Shown here: positions 24,431-32,444 of the stretch, piece after piece | Layout of the letters: each line of letters begins with the position of its first letter | Numbering within the stretch: the first letter of the stretch is position 1 | DNA from: WHSW01 sp033856255 | Lineage (GTDB): Bacteria; Actinomycetota; Thermoleophilia; Solirubrobacterales; 70-9 | Reading direction: 5' to 3' | Assembly (NCBI GenBank): GCA_033856255.1 | Contig: JAWVFH010000034.1 | Coordinates: 1-64,000 of the forward strand | DNA: 64,000 nucleotides | The notes under the pieces: model-generated | Told to the model about the DNA's origin: nothing | Seen by the model: only the letters and a program-made list of their open reading frames with translations | Database searches by the model: none | Translations under genes and position numbers: made by a program

Positions 24431-25516
24431 GTGCCTGAGACAACCGCCCCCACGGCCTTGACGCTGCAGCTGAGCTCGCGCCAGGCCTCTGACTTCGAGC
24501 TGCTCGCCAACGGCGGGTTCGCTCCGCTGACCGGCTTCCTCGGCTCGGCGGACTGGAAGTCCGTCTGTGACGACATGAAGCTCACCTCCGGCGAGATCTG
24601 GTCGATCCCGATCACGCTCGCGACCGAGCTCGAGTGCGAGGTCGGCGACGTCGTCGAGCTCAGCGCCCCGAACGGCAAGGCGCTCGGTCGCCTGACCGTC
24701 GAGGAGATCTACGAGAAGGACGTCGAGCACGAGGCCGAGAGGGTCTACCGCACGACCGACGAGGATCATCCCGGCGTCGCGGCGATCCGCGCCGAGGGCA
24801 ATCGCTGCCTCGCCGGCCCGATCGAGGCCGACGCGCTGCCCGACCACGAGGAAGCGTTCATGAAGCGCTACCAGACGGCGGCCGAGGCGAAGCAGTCGTT
24901 CGCCGACCGCGGCTGGAAGCGAATCGTCGCCTTCCAGACCCGCAACCCGATTCACCGCGCCCACGAGTACCTCACCAAGGCGGCGCTCGAGATCTGCGAC
25001 GGCCTCTACATCCATCCGCTGATCGGCGAGACCAAGAAGGGCGACATCCCCGCTGACGTGCGCATGAAGTGCTACGAGGTCCTGATGGACAACTACTACC
25101 ACGCGGACCACGTGATGCTGGGGGTCAACCCGGGCAAGATGCATTACGCCGGCCCGCGCGAGGCCGTGCTCCACGCGATCATCCGCCGCAACTACGGCTG
25201 CACGCACTTCATCGTCGGCCGCGATCACGCGGGCGTGGGCGACTACTACGGCACCTACGACGCGCAGCGGATCTTCGACGACATCGACATCGATGCCCTC
25301 GGGATCACGCCGCTGTTCTTCGAGCACACCTTCTGGTGCAACGACTGCGAGGGCATGGGCTCGGCCAAGACCTGTCCCCATCCCCAGGAGTCGCACCTGT
25401 TCCTGTCGGGCACCAAGGTGCGCGAGATGCTCGAGGCCGGCGAGAAGCCGCCCCACGAGTTCAGCCGCGACGAGGTCGCCGAGATCCTGATCGACGCTTA
25501 CAAGGAGGGCATCTGA
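24431..25516 (+). CDS. sat: Sulfate adenylyltransferase (ATP sulfurylase)
   Basis: A 361-residue single-chain ATP sulfurylase (Sat type rather than CysDN). The active-site motifs are visible: FQTRNPIHRAHEYL (the QxRNxxH loop), the later GRDHAGVGDYYGTYDAQ and a zinc-like cysteine cluster near CNDCEGMGSAKTCPH. It makes APS and pyrophosphate from ATP and sulfate. GTG start with AAGGAG upstream. The stop overlaps the APS kinase start by one base (TGATG), so both belong to one operon. Confidence 0.9.
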   Translation: MPETTAPTALTLQLSSRQASDFELLANGGFAPLTGFLGSADWKSVCDDMKLTSGEIWSIPITLATELECEVGDVVELSAPNGKALGRLTVEEIYEKDVEHEAERVYRTTDEDHPGVAAIRAEGNRCLAGPIEADALPDHEEAFMKRYQTAAEAKQSFADRGWKRIVAFQTRNPIHRAHEYLTKAALEICDGLYIHPLIGETKKGDIPADVRMKCYEVLMDNYYHADHVMLGVNPGKMHYAGPREAVLHAIIRRNYGCTHFIVGRDHAGVGDYYGTYDAQRIFDDIDIDALGITPLFFEHTFWCNDCEGMGSAKTCPHPQESHLFLSGTKVREMLEAGEKPPHEFSRDEVAEILIDAYKEGI

Positions 25517-26067
25517 TGTCAGACGAAAAAGGCTTCTGCCTCTGGTTCACCGGGCTCTCCGGCTCGGGCAAGTCCACCATCACGACGCATCTGGTCAAGG
25601 AGATGCGCAAGCGCGGCTCGAAGCTCGAGGTGCTCGACGGCGACGTCGTGCGCGAGAACCTGTCCAAGGGCCTCGGCTTCTCGAAGGAGGACCGCGACAC
25701 CAACATTCGCCGGATCGCCTTCGTCGCCAACCTGCTCTCGCGCAATGAGGTGCCGGTGATCACCGCCGCGATCTCGCCCTACCAGGACATCCGCGACGAG
25801 GCGCGCCAGATGATGGGCGAGCGCTTCGTCGAGGCCTATGTCAAGGCCTCGGTGGAGACCTGCGAGGAGCGCGACGTCAAGGGCCTGTACGCGAAGGCCC
25901 GCTCGGGCGAGATCAAGGAGTTCACCGGCGTCTCGGACCCCTACGAGGTCCCCGAGAGCCCTGAGCTCGTGATCGACACCGAGTCGCAGACTCCGGAGGA
26001 GTCGGCGCAGCAGATCCTCTCGTACCTCGAGGAGCGCGCCTTCATCCCCGCCGCCGTAGCGGCCTAG
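25516..26067 (+). CDS. cysC: Adenylylsulfate kinase
   Basis: A 183-residue kinase with P-loop GLSGSGKST at residues 13-21, the DGD motif in EVLDGDVVREN, and the APS-binding stretch RDTNIRRIAFVANLL. It phosphorylates APS to PAPS. Because the reductase in this locus looks APS-specific, PAPS is not needed for sulfite production; it may feed sulfotransferases, or the pool may be balanced between the two. The start overlaps the ATP sulfurylase stop. Confidence 0.9.
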   Translation: MSDEKGFCLWFTGLSGSGKSTITTHLVKEMRKRGSKLEVLDGDVVRENLSKGLGFSKEDRDTNIRRIAFVANLLSRNEVPVITAAISPYQDIRDEARQMMGERFVEAYVKASVETCEERDVKGLYAKARSGEIKEFTGVSDPYEVPESPELVIDTESQTPEESAQQILSYLEERAFIPAAVAA

Positions 26068-26113
26068 CGCGATAGCGCAACCGGAACCCTTCACCCGCAC
26101 CTACCGGGTCGCG

Positions 26114-26698
26114 ATGGCGGCCTGCGCGCCGTACGCGGCCTGGTGGGGGCGGATGCAGGTCGACGGGCTCGAGCTGCTGCCGCGCTCGGGCCCCGTGCTG
26201 CTGGCCGGCAACCACGACAGCCAGATGGACCCGGTGGCGATCGGGGTCGCCGCGCGCGGGCACCGCCAGGTGCGAGCGCTGGCGAAATCGACGCTCTGGG
26301 ACTCGAGGGCGCTGGCGCCGATCCTCACCGGCATGGGCCAGATCCCGATCGAGCGCGGGAAGGGCGACCGCGGGGCGCTCGGCCGGGCGATCGAGGCGCT
26401 CGGCGACGGCGCCTGCATCGGCATCTTCCCCGAGGGCACCCGCTCGCTCGGCCGCGAGCTGCGCGCCCGCAGCGGGATCGGCCACCTTGCGGCCGCGGTG
26501 CCCGAGGCGAAGATCGTCCTCGTCGCCGCCGCCGGGACCACCGACTACGCGCGCTTCCCGAAGCGCCCCCGGGTCCGGATCCGCTTCAGCCTTCCGGCCG
26601 AGGGCGACCACCGCCCCGGCGAGGACCCGACCGCGTTCTCGGCCCGCCTGCTGGCCCAGATCCGCGCCGAGGTGCCGGTGGTGGCCTCGGGCCGCTAG
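26114..26698 (+). CDS. 1-acyl-glycerol-3-phosphate acyltransferase (PlsC family)
   Basis: A 194-residue acyltransferase. The HX4D motif is H34-DSQM-D39 in AGNHDSQMDP and the glycerophosphate motif is FPEGTRS (about residues 105-111). It is shorter than full-length PlsC (about 240 residues) and has a single weak N-terminal hydrophobic stretch. No better start codon exists upstream in frame. It follows cysC by 46 bases, though a functional link is not evident. The acceptor may be lysophosphatidic acid or another lyso-lipid. Confidence 0.8.
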   Translation: MAACAPYAAWWGRMQVDGLELLPRSGPVLLAGNHDSQMDPVAIGVAARGHRQVRALAKSTLWDSRALAPILTGMGQIPIERGKGDRGALGRAIEALGDGACIGIFPEGTRSLGRELRARSGIGHLAAAVPEAKIVLVAAAGTTDYARFPKRPRVRIRFSLPAEGDHRPGEDPTAFSARLLAQIRAEVPVVASGR

Positions 26699-26790
26699 CC
26701 ACAACGCAGCAGCGGTGAGCTTGACTTTCGCCCCCCTGGCGAGGAGGGTGGGACAGGTCGGAGACCGTGGCCCCCAGAGGAAGGACCCTC

Positions 26791-28590
26791 ATGCCCGCCA
26801 GTCCGCGCCCGTCCCGCCGTCTGATTGCGCCCACGATCGGACTCGCGGCCGGCCTGATCTGGCTGATCGGCCCCGGGGCCGGCTCGGCGCTCGCCAGCGG
26901 TGGGCCTCCCGCCTGCCATGACATGTCCTACACGGTGGCGAACAACGCCACGCTTGCTCTACCGATCAGCGACACGTGCAGCGATCCCGAGGGCGACCCA
27001 GTCTCCGTGGCGCTGCCTCCCGATTCCTTCCCTACACACGGCACATTGAGTCAGGACTGCTGCGGCGGTGGCTTCTACCACCCGAACAACCTGACCTATA
27101 CCGGCCCCGACAGCTTCAAATACCACGCCATCACCAACATCGACGGCCAAACCTCGAACCAGATCACGATCTCGATCACGATCACCGGGTCTCCGCCTGC
27201 GCCGCCGGTGTGCTTCCCGCCGTTCCCGACGCAGGCCTTCGAGGGCCAGGCGACCTCGGTCACGCTGCCGTGCTTCCAGGGGTTCCCGGGTGGGCCGACG
27301 AACGGCCTCAGCGTGATCGTGCTCTCCCAGCCCGGTCAGCCCGGTCGGACCGATCACGGAACGGTCACATTCCCCGGCACCGGAACCACCGGTACGTACA
27401 CCGCCGACGACGAGTACGTCGGACCCGACAGCTTGCAAGCCAAGGTCACGAACGGCACGGTCGAGTCATCACCCGTGACGATTCCGATCAACGTCGTCGA
27501 CTTCCCGGAGGGCAATCAGCCGCCGACCTGCCCGGACACCAGTGTGTTCGTCGAGACCGGCTCCTCGATCCGGCTCAACGGCAACTGCGTCGACCCTGAT
27601 GGCGACCACATCAGCTACGCGCCCGGAAACCCGTTCACGGTTAACGGCGACTGGAGCGACCCTCAAAACGGCGACAGCGTCCTGTTCACGCCGGCGCTCA
27701 ACTTCACCGGTCTCGCCGAGCTCAACTACACCGTTCAGGACCCCTACCACGCCCCGGTGCAGTTCAACGTCCCGATCCACGTCCTTCCGGTCGGGACACC
27801 GTGTTGCGAGACCGCTCCGGAAGCGACCCCGGCGGAGCCGTACGCGGCCTCGGTGACCAGTCCCGTTCCCGGCGGGATCTACATCGACACGCGCCCAGCG
27901 AGCCTCCTGGTGACGCCGCCCGGGTTCACCATCCTCGACCAGGAGTACGACATTCACACCCCCGATGCTGTCGACCCCAACAACCCGCTGGTCTTCGTGT
28001 TCAAGCTCGACGGCGCCGAGCTCGCGGCGCAGCACGTCGCACCAGCCGACGTGCGGATGTTCCGCAACGGCACGCAGGTGCACCCGTCCTGTCCGCCCGT
28101 CGGCTCGCGCACCGGCGATTGGTGGCCGTGCGAGCAGTCGCGCCTGGATCACGACGGCGACCTCTGGATCACGGTGCTGACGATGCACGGGAGCACCTGG
28201 AACGTCGGGGCTCCCGCGGACTCCGACAGTGATGGGGTCGGTGACGGCAGCGACAACTGCCCACACGTAGCGAATCCGGGCCAGGCCGACCTCGACCACG
28301 ACGGGCTCGGTGACGCCTGCGACAGCGATGTCGACGGCGACGGGGTCGCCAACGGCACCGACAACTGCGCCACCGTCGCGAACGCGAACCAGGCGGACGT
28401 CGATCAGGACCATCTCGGGACCGTCTGCGACACGAAGGAGGTGCCGACCACCAAGGACGACTGCAAGGGCAACGGCTGGCACAACTTCAACGGCATCTAC
28501 ACGTTCGCCAACCAGGGCGACTGCGTCAGTTTCGTCGCCACTGGCGGCAAGAACAAGCCGAAGGGGCGGCGCAAGCACCCGCACCACTGA
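26791..28590 (+). CDS. Secreted multidomain protein with cadherin-like modules and thrombospondin type 3 repeats
   Basis: A 599-residue exported protein. ATG 26791 is chosen because AGAGGAAGGA lies just upstream and a signal peptide follows (about residues 1-36, ending SALA). Three or more tandem Ig/cadherin-like modules each open with a line such as DTCSDPEGDPVSV or NCVDPDGDHISY (CDPxGDxxS), with YTGPDSFKYHA-type strands. Near the C-terminus two thrombospondin type 3 units occur (DSDSDGVGDGSDNCPHVANPGQ and the next, with DGDGVANGTDNC), which bind calcium in known proteins. A basic tail ends the protein. A surface or extracellular matrix role is likely; no enzyme motif was seen. Confidence 0.75.
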   Translation: MPASPRPSRRLIAPTIGLAAGLIWLIGPGAGSALASGGPPACHDMSYTVANNATLALPISDTCSDPEGDPVSVALPPDSFPTHGTLSQDCCGGGFYHPNNLTYTGPDSFKYHAITNIDGQTSNQITISITITGSPPAPPVCFPPFPTQAFEGQATSVTLPCFQGFPGGPTNGLSVIVLSQPGQPGRTDHGTVTFPGTGTTGTYTADDEYVGPDSLQAKVTNGTVESSPVTIPINVVDFPEGNQPPTCPDTSVFVETGSSIRLNGNCVDPDGDHISYAPGNPFTVNGDWSDPQNGDSVLFTPALNFTGLAELNYTVQDPYHAPVQFNVPIHVLPVGTPCCETAPEATPAEPYAASVTSPVPGGIYIDTRPASLLVTPPGFTILDQEYDIHTPDAVDPNNPLVFVFKLDGAELAAQHVAPADVRMFRNGTQVHPSCPPVGSRTGDWWPCEQSRLDHDGDLWITVLTMHGSTWNVGAPADSDSDGVGDGSDNCPHVANPGQADLDHDGLGDACDSDVDGDGVANGTDNCATVANANQADVDQDHLGTVCDTKEVPTTKDDCKGNGWHNFNGIYTFANQGDCVSFVATGGKNKPKGRRKHPHH

Positions 28591-28594
28591 GGGT

Positions 28595-28607
28595 TAGGAT
28601 GCCGCGG
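28595..28607 (+). promoter_or_regulatory. -10 box TAGGAT, sets the start of the next gene at 28608
   Basis: TAGGAT (28595-28600) overlaps an in-frame ATG at 28599 and ends 7 bases before the ATG at 28608. An ATG inside its own -10 box cannot be on the transcript, so 28608 is the likelier start. Confidence 0.55.
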
Positions 28608-29099
28608 ATGGCGGGGCGAATTCGCGAGCTGAAACGGACGGGGCCGGCGATCGCCGCGCTCGCCGCGACGCTGGCGCTGGTCGCCGCACCGGCCGAGGCG
28701 AAGCCGAAGGTCTCGGTGCTCGGATGGACCACCCAGGCCGGCTCGAGCTCTCCGCAGGTCAAGAACAAGGAGACGATCGAGCAGTGCTTCGACAGCGGCC
28801 TCGGTCAGCGGAACCTGTACGTCGTCGTCCGCGGCAAGGGGATCGCCAAGGGCACGAAGGTCGGGATCGGCGTCTGGGGCGGCCCGCCGAGCGCCGGTTT
28901 CTCGGAGGAGCCCTCGGACGCCGACGTCAAGAAGGGCGCCTTCAAGTGGCCGTCCAACAACTCCTACACGACCAGCTACGGCTACAGCTTCGCCACCGGC
29001 CCGTTCGGGCCGACCAACATCGACGGGGAATGGAACGCGAAGGTCCTGGTCAAGGGCAAGCAGGCGGCCAAGGGCCAGGTCACCGTCGCCTGCGCCTGA
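28608..29099 (+). CDS. Small secreted protein of unknown function
   Basis: A 163-residue protein (start at 28608 because of the -10 box) with a signal peptide to about residue 32 (PAEA). The mature part is Gly/Lys/Ser-rich with alternating strand-like segments (NLYVVVRGKGIAKGTKVGIGVW and VKGKQAAKGQVTVACA), suggesting a beta-sandwich. Two cysteines (EQCFDSG and TVACA) could form a disulfide. It is not recognised as a family. It follows the multidomain secreted protein by 17 bases but has its own -10 box. Confidence 0.5.
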   Translation: MAGRIRELKRTGPAIAALAATLALVAAPAEAKPKVSVLGWTTQAGSSSPQVKNKETIEQCFDSGLGQRNLYVVVRGKGIAKGTKVGIGVWGGPPSAGFSEEPSDADVKKGAFKWPSNNSYTTSYGYSFATGPFGPTNIDGEWNAKVLVKGKQAAKGQVTVACA

Positions 29100-29114
29100 G
29101 GCGGACGGGACCGC

Positions 29115-29933
29115 TCAGGGCTTGACGGGCACCCGCGGCTCGCCGAGGCCGTAGGTGTCGTAGGCGCCCCAGCGGCTGAACGTCTTGTGCGTCGGGCCGT
29201 GGAAGTCCGAGGAGGCGGTCGGGACGAGGCCGAACTCCTCGCAGAGCTCGAGACAGTGCTTGGTCTGCTCGGCCGTGTGCGGCGGGTAGAAGGTCTCGAT
29301 CCCGTCGAGGCCGACGTCGCGCACCAGGCTCTCAACCAGATCTCGCACCTGTCCGGGGTCCTGGACGTCCCAATAGGGATGGGCGACGACGGCGGCGCCG
29401 CCGGCCTCGTGGATCAGGTCCACGGCCTGGTCGGCGGTCGGCCACGTGCGGGAGACGAAGGCCTTCGCCCCCGGGACCAGGTACTCCTCGAAGAACGGCC
29501 CCAGGTCGGGGCCGGCGCCGGCGGCCTTGGCGATGTGGGGCCGGCCGATCGCATCGGCGGCGCCGGCCTTCGCGACGGCGTCCTCGAAGGTGACCTCGAC
29601 ACCGTGCGAGTTGAGCCTGGCGATGATCTCCTTGGCCCGGTCGACGCGCTCCTGCTGCGCTTTGGCGCAGGCCGGGGCGATCTTCTCCAGGTCGACCCAG
29701 TAGCCGCAGACGTGGAGGTCCTCGGAATACTTGTGGACGCAGGACATCTCCAGCGCCGGCACGTTCTCGATCCCGAGCTCGGCGGCGACCCGGCTCGCCT
29801 CCTCGACCCCGGCGATCCCGTCGTGGTCGGTCAGCGACATCACGGTGATCCCGGCCTCGGCCGCCGAGCGGGCGACGTCGCCGGGCTCGAGCTGGCCGTC
29901 GGAGACGGTCGAGTGGCTCTGCAGGTCGATCAC
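29115..29933 (-). CDS. PHP-domain phosphoesterase
   Basis: A 272-residue protein of the polymerase-and-histidinol-phosphatase (PHP) family. Metal-binding motifs occur in order: HSTVSDG (residues 6-12), LTDHDG, the E of PALEMSC, a GRPHIA loop, VVAHPYWD and SSDFHGP near the end. The closest activities known are 3',5'-nucleoside bisphosphate phosphatase and other small phosphate-ester hydrolases. Start is GTG at 29931-29933 with TAACCT nine bases before it. The 3' end converges on the small secreted protein. Confidence 0.82.
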   Translation of the reverse strand: MIDLQSHSTVSDGQLEPGDVARSAAEAGITVMSLTDHDGIAGVEEASRVAAELGIENVPALEMSCVHKYSEDLHVCGYWVDLEKIAPACAKAQQERVDRAKEIIARLNSHGVEVTFEDAVAKAGAADAIGRPHIAKAAGAGPDLGPFFEEYLVPGAKAFVSRTWPTADQAVDLIHEAGGAAVVAHPYWDVQDPGQVRDLVESLVRDVGLDGIETFYPPHTAEQTKHCLELCEEFGLVPTASSDFHGPTHKTFSRWGAYDTYGLGEPRVPVKP

Positions 29934-29948
29934 GAGCGCCGCAGGTTA
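29934..29948 (-). promoter_or_regulatory. -10 box TAACCT for the PHP gene
   Basis: On the minus strand TAACCT (29943-29948) ends 9 bases before GTG 29933, the same spacing as elsewhere in the window. Confidence 0.45.
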
Positions 29949-29973
29949 GCGCCTGAAAGACATTCTTGACTCG

Positions 29974-29986
29974 AATTGCGACAATT
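29974..29986 (+). promoter_or_regulatory. 13-base dyad before the Rrf2 gene
   Basis: AATTG, spacer CGA, CAATT: a perfect dyad ending 5 bases before the GTG at 29992. GACAAT inside it could serve as -10. The upstream TTGACTCGAAT shares seven of eight bases with the ACCCGAAT half site of the sulfite reductase promoter. Possible autoregulatory operator. Confidence 0.35.
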
Positions 29987-29991
29987 GCCCG

Positions 29992-30450
29992 GTGAGGATC
30001 TCAGCGAAAGCCGACTACGCGGTCCGCGCCGCGCTCGAGCTGGCCGCCCACCACGACGGCGATCCGGTCAAGGGCGAGCGCCTCGCCGAGGCGCAGGGGA
30101 TTCCGCTGCAGTTCCTCGAGCACATCCTGCTGGAGCTCAAGCACGCCCGCCTGATCCAGGCGCGGCGCGGGGCCAAGGGCGGCTACTGGCTCGCCCGCGA
30201 CCCGGCGGAGATCACGATCGCAGACGTGATCCGCGCGGTCGAGGGGCCGCTGGCGAACATCCACGAGCACGCGCCCGAGGAGCTCCATTACGGCGGCCCG
30301 GCGGAGCGGCTTCGCGACGTCTGGGTCGCGGTTCGCGCGGCGCTGCGATCGGTGCTCGAGAGCGCCACCCTGGCCGAGGTTGCCCGCGGCGACCTGCCGT
30401 GGCGGATCGAAGCGGTGCTGAACGATCCCGAGGCCTGGCTGAAACGCTGA
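29992..30450 (+). CDS. Rrf2-family transcription regulator without cysteines
   Basis: A 152-residue regulator. The N-terminal winged helix is typical: MRISAKADYAVRAALELA, then RLAEAQGIPLQFLEHILLELK and the wing RRGAKGGYWLARDP. Members such as IscR or NsrR use three cysteines to hold an Fe-S cluster; this protein has no cysteine at all, so it cannot sense by that route. CymR, a sulfur regulator, is also of this type and works through a partner. The next gene is a TauE-type permease and the sulfur assimilation genes are 4 kb upstream, so control of sulfur genes is the simplest inference. Confidence 0.82.
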   Translation: MRISAKADYAVRAALELAAHHDGDPVKGERLAEAQGIPLQFLEHILLELKHARLIQARRGAKGGYWLARDPAEITIADVIRAVEGPLANIHEHAPEELHYGGPAERLRDVWVAVRAALRSVLESATLAEVARGDLPWRIEAVLNDPEAWLKR

Positions 30451-30468
30451 CTGTTACCCTGTCGCGGT

Positions 30469-30497
30469 CCTTTTAGGACCTAGTCGGTCCACAAAGG
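30469..30497 (+). promoter_or_regulatory. 12-5-12 inverted repeat between Rrf2 and TauE-type genes
   Basis: Arms CCTTTTAGGACC (30469-30480) and GGTCCACAAAGG (30486-30497) with spacer TAGTC; 10 of 12 positions are symmetric, with an exact inner GGACC/GGTCC. A second exact hairpin GGTCCT-TTT-AGGACC (30466-30480) overlaps it. The size (29 bases) fits an Rrf2 dimer-pair operator. An RNA terminator is the alternative, but no T-run follows. Confidence 0.5.
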
Positions 30498-30534
30498 TCA
30501 TGAGTTCCAACGGGTCTCACGTCCCCCTGCCCGC

Positions 30535-31467
30535 ATGGATCCACTGTTCCACATCTTCGGTATCGGCATCGACCCGACGATCATGGTCTTCGGGTTCGGC
30601 ATCGGCCTGCTCGTCGGCATGACCGGGATGGGCGGCGCCTCGCTGATGACGCCGCTGTTGATCCTGATCTTCGGGATCCAGCCGGTGACCGCGATCGGCA
30701 CCGACATCTTCTACGCCGCGATCACGAAGACGGTCGGGGGCTACAAGCACCTGAAGCTCGGCACCGTGCACAAGGGCCTCGCCTTCTGGCTCGCGGTCGG
30801 CAGCGTGCCGTCGGCGATCGCCGGCGTCTGGGTGATCGAGCTGCTCCAGAGCCGCTACGGCGACGACCTCGACACGGTCGTGCTGGGGATGCTCGGCGGC
30901 ACCCTGGTCGTCGTCGGCGTCGCCACCATGCTGCGCTCGCTCTTCCTCGGCGGCGTGATCCAGGAGCGCTCGGCGATGCACCTCTACCGGCGCCACATCA
31001 TCGCCGCGGTGATCACCGGCGCGACCACCGGGTTCGTGATCGGGCTGACCTCCGCCGGCAGCGGCACCCTGATCGCGATCGCGCTGATCGCGATCTTCCG
31101 GCTCACCCCGCGGCGGGTGGTCGGCACCGACGTCTTCCACGCCGCGATCCTGCTCTGGGCGGCCGGAATCGCCCACTGGATCGGCGGCAACATCGACTTC
31201 GCGCTCGCCGGCACGATCCTCGTGGGCTCGATCCCCGGCGTGATCGTCGGCACCAACCTGTCGGTCAAGGCGCCGCAGAAGTTCCTCCGCTACGCGCTCG
31301 CCGTCGTCCTGATGGCCTCCGGTACGACGCTGATCGTGAAGAACTACACGCCGGGGATCGTGATCCCGGCGATCGGCGTCGCCAGCATCATGGTCGGGCT
31401 GCTGTTCATGGCCCAGGTGTTCTCCCGCAGCCGTGCCGCCCGCACCGCGGCCGGCGCCTCGGCCTGA
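30535..31467 (+). CDS. TauE/SafE-family permease (probable sulfite or related anion exporter)
   Basis: A 310-residue membrane protein with about eight hydrophobic helices in two halves. The family signature GMTGMGGASLMTPLLIL near the N-terminus and its internal repeat GLTSAGSGTLIAIALI about 140 residues later are both visible, each followed by a polar helix (GTDIFYAAITK and GTDVFHAAILLW). TauE/SafE proteins move sulfite, sulfonates or other anions. With an Rrf2 gene just upstream and a dyad in the gap, it is probably part of sulfur homeostasis, for example release of excess sulfite. Direction and substrate are inferred only. Confidence 0.8.
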   Translation: MDPLFHIFGIGIDPTIMVFGFGIGLLVGMTGMGGASLMTPLLILIFGIQPVTAIGTDIFYAAITKTVGGYKHLKLGTVHKGLAFWLAVGSVPSAIAGVWVIELLQSRYGDDLDTVVLGMLGGTLVVVGVATMLRSLFLGGVIQERSAMHLYRRHIIAAVITGATTGFVIGLTSAGSGTLIAIALIAIFRLTPRRVVGTDVFHAAILLWAAGIAHWIGGNIDFALAGTILVGSIPGVIVGTNLSVKAPQKFLRYALAVVLMASGTTLIVKNYTPGIVIPAIGVASIMVGLLFMAQVFSRSRAARTAAGASA

Positions 31468-31495
31468 GCGCACGCCCGCCGAGGCGCCGCGGCCC

Positions 31496-31536
31496 CTAGA
31501 TTTCGCCCATGTTCGTTTTCGCCACCGCGGTCACCG
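31496..31536 (+). repeat. 41-bp direct repeat, copy A (intact gene start)
   Basis: Identical over 41 bases to 33368-33408. This copy covers the TAGATT -10 box, the ATG and the first nine codons of the StrF-like gene, so it is the likely parent copy. Confidence 0.95.
31497..31508 (+). promoter_or_regulatory. -10 box TAGATT of the StrF-like gene
   Basis: TAGATT (31497-31502) ends 6 bases before ATG 31509; leaderless start expected. Confidence 0.55.
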
Positions 31537-32408
31537 ACCCCGACGTCTTCGAGCGCGCCGCCGGTGCCGGGGTCCGGCGGCTGCGGGAGGTAGAGCCGGA
31601 TTCCGAGCTGATCGTGTTCGCCAGCGTCGGCTCGATCTTTCGCAACTACAACCTGATCCTCGACCAGGTCAAGGACCGCGACGACGTCGAGGCCCTCGTC
31701 CTCATCCATCAGGACGCCGAGATCCACGATCCCGAGTTCCTGACCAAGGTCCGCAACGCGCTCGCCGACCCGGACGTTGCGATCGTCGGCTGCGCCGGCG
31801 CCGTCGACGTCCGCAACATCGCCTGGTGGGAGGGCTCGATCACCTGGGCCTCGTTCACGCACCGCTACGAGGAGCTCGGCGGTGGCGAGATCCCGGCCTT
31901 CTCCTGGAGGACGGACGCGCTGCCCCCGTACGCCCGGCTCGGCGAGGTCGACTCGATCGACGGTTTCGTGATGGCGATGTCGCCTTGGGCGATGCGTGAG
32001 CTGCGCTTCGACGAGTCGCTGGGCAAGATCCACGGCTACGACTTCGACATCTGCATGCAGGCGCGCTCGGCCGGCAAGAAGGTCGTCACCGCGGACCTGC
32101 AGGTCGTCCACCATCACTCGCTGACCCTGATCGAGGACGTCGAGAGCTGGATCACCGCGTACATGCGGGTGGCCGAGAAGTGGGACGCCAAGCTGCCCCA
32201 CAACGGCTCCCGCGACGACGACTGGGAGTTCCGCGCTCGCCGCGCCGAGGCCGAGGCCTCGGCCGCGCGGCTGATGGGCGGGGTCCAGGAGCTGCTCCGC
32301 GTCGCCCACTGGCAGGAGCTCGAGCGGATGCGGACCAGCCTCAGCTGGCGGATGACCGCGCCGTTGCGACGGCTGGGAACGCGAATCCGCAGCCGCAACG
32401 GCCCTTAG
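31509..32408 (+). CDS. StrF-like glycosyltransferase
   Basis: A 299-residue protein with a GT-A-like core. It opens with FVFATAVTDP and has LIVFASVGSIFRNYNLILDQ and ALVLIHQDAEIHDPEF, the latter holding the acidic residues that would bind the nucleotide sugar and metal, then VAIVGCAGAVDVRNIAWWEG. The pattern is that of the StrF/glycosyltransferase group found in surface-polysaccharide and some antibiotic loci. A coiled-coil-like tail (about residues 240-290) ends the protein. The first nine codons lie in the 41-bp repeat. It starts the polysaccharide region that runs to 41.5 kb. Confidence 0.7.
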   Translation: MFVFATAVTDPDVFERAAGAGVRRLREVEPDSELIVFASVGSIFRNYNLILDQVKDRDDVEALVLIHQDAEIHDPEFLTKVRNALADPDVAIVGCAGAVDVRNIAWWEGSITWASFTHRYEELGGGEIPAFSWRTDALPPYARLGEVDSIDGFVMAMSPWAMRELRFDESLGKIHGYDFDICMQARSAGKKVVTADLQVVHHHSLTLIEDVESWITAYMRVAEKWDAKLPHNGSRDDDWEFRARRAEAEASAARLMGGVQELLRVAHWQELERMRTSLSWRMTAPLRRLGTRIRSRNGP

Positions 32409-32428
32409 TCCGCCGGCTGGCGATCGAG

Positions 32429-32444
32429 TAGCGTTGCGCCCCGT
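32429..32444 (+). promoter_or_regulatory. -10 box TAGCGT before the TylF-like gene
   Basis: TAGCGT (32429-32434) ends 10 bases before TTG 32445, supporting the TTG as start. Confidence 0.4.

Noticed and set aside
30466..30497. The dyad before the TauE-type gene as an intrinsic terminator of the Rrf2 gene
   Set aside because: There is no T-run after the hairpin and the TauE-type gene lies directly downstream on the same strand; an operator fits better, though this is not proven.
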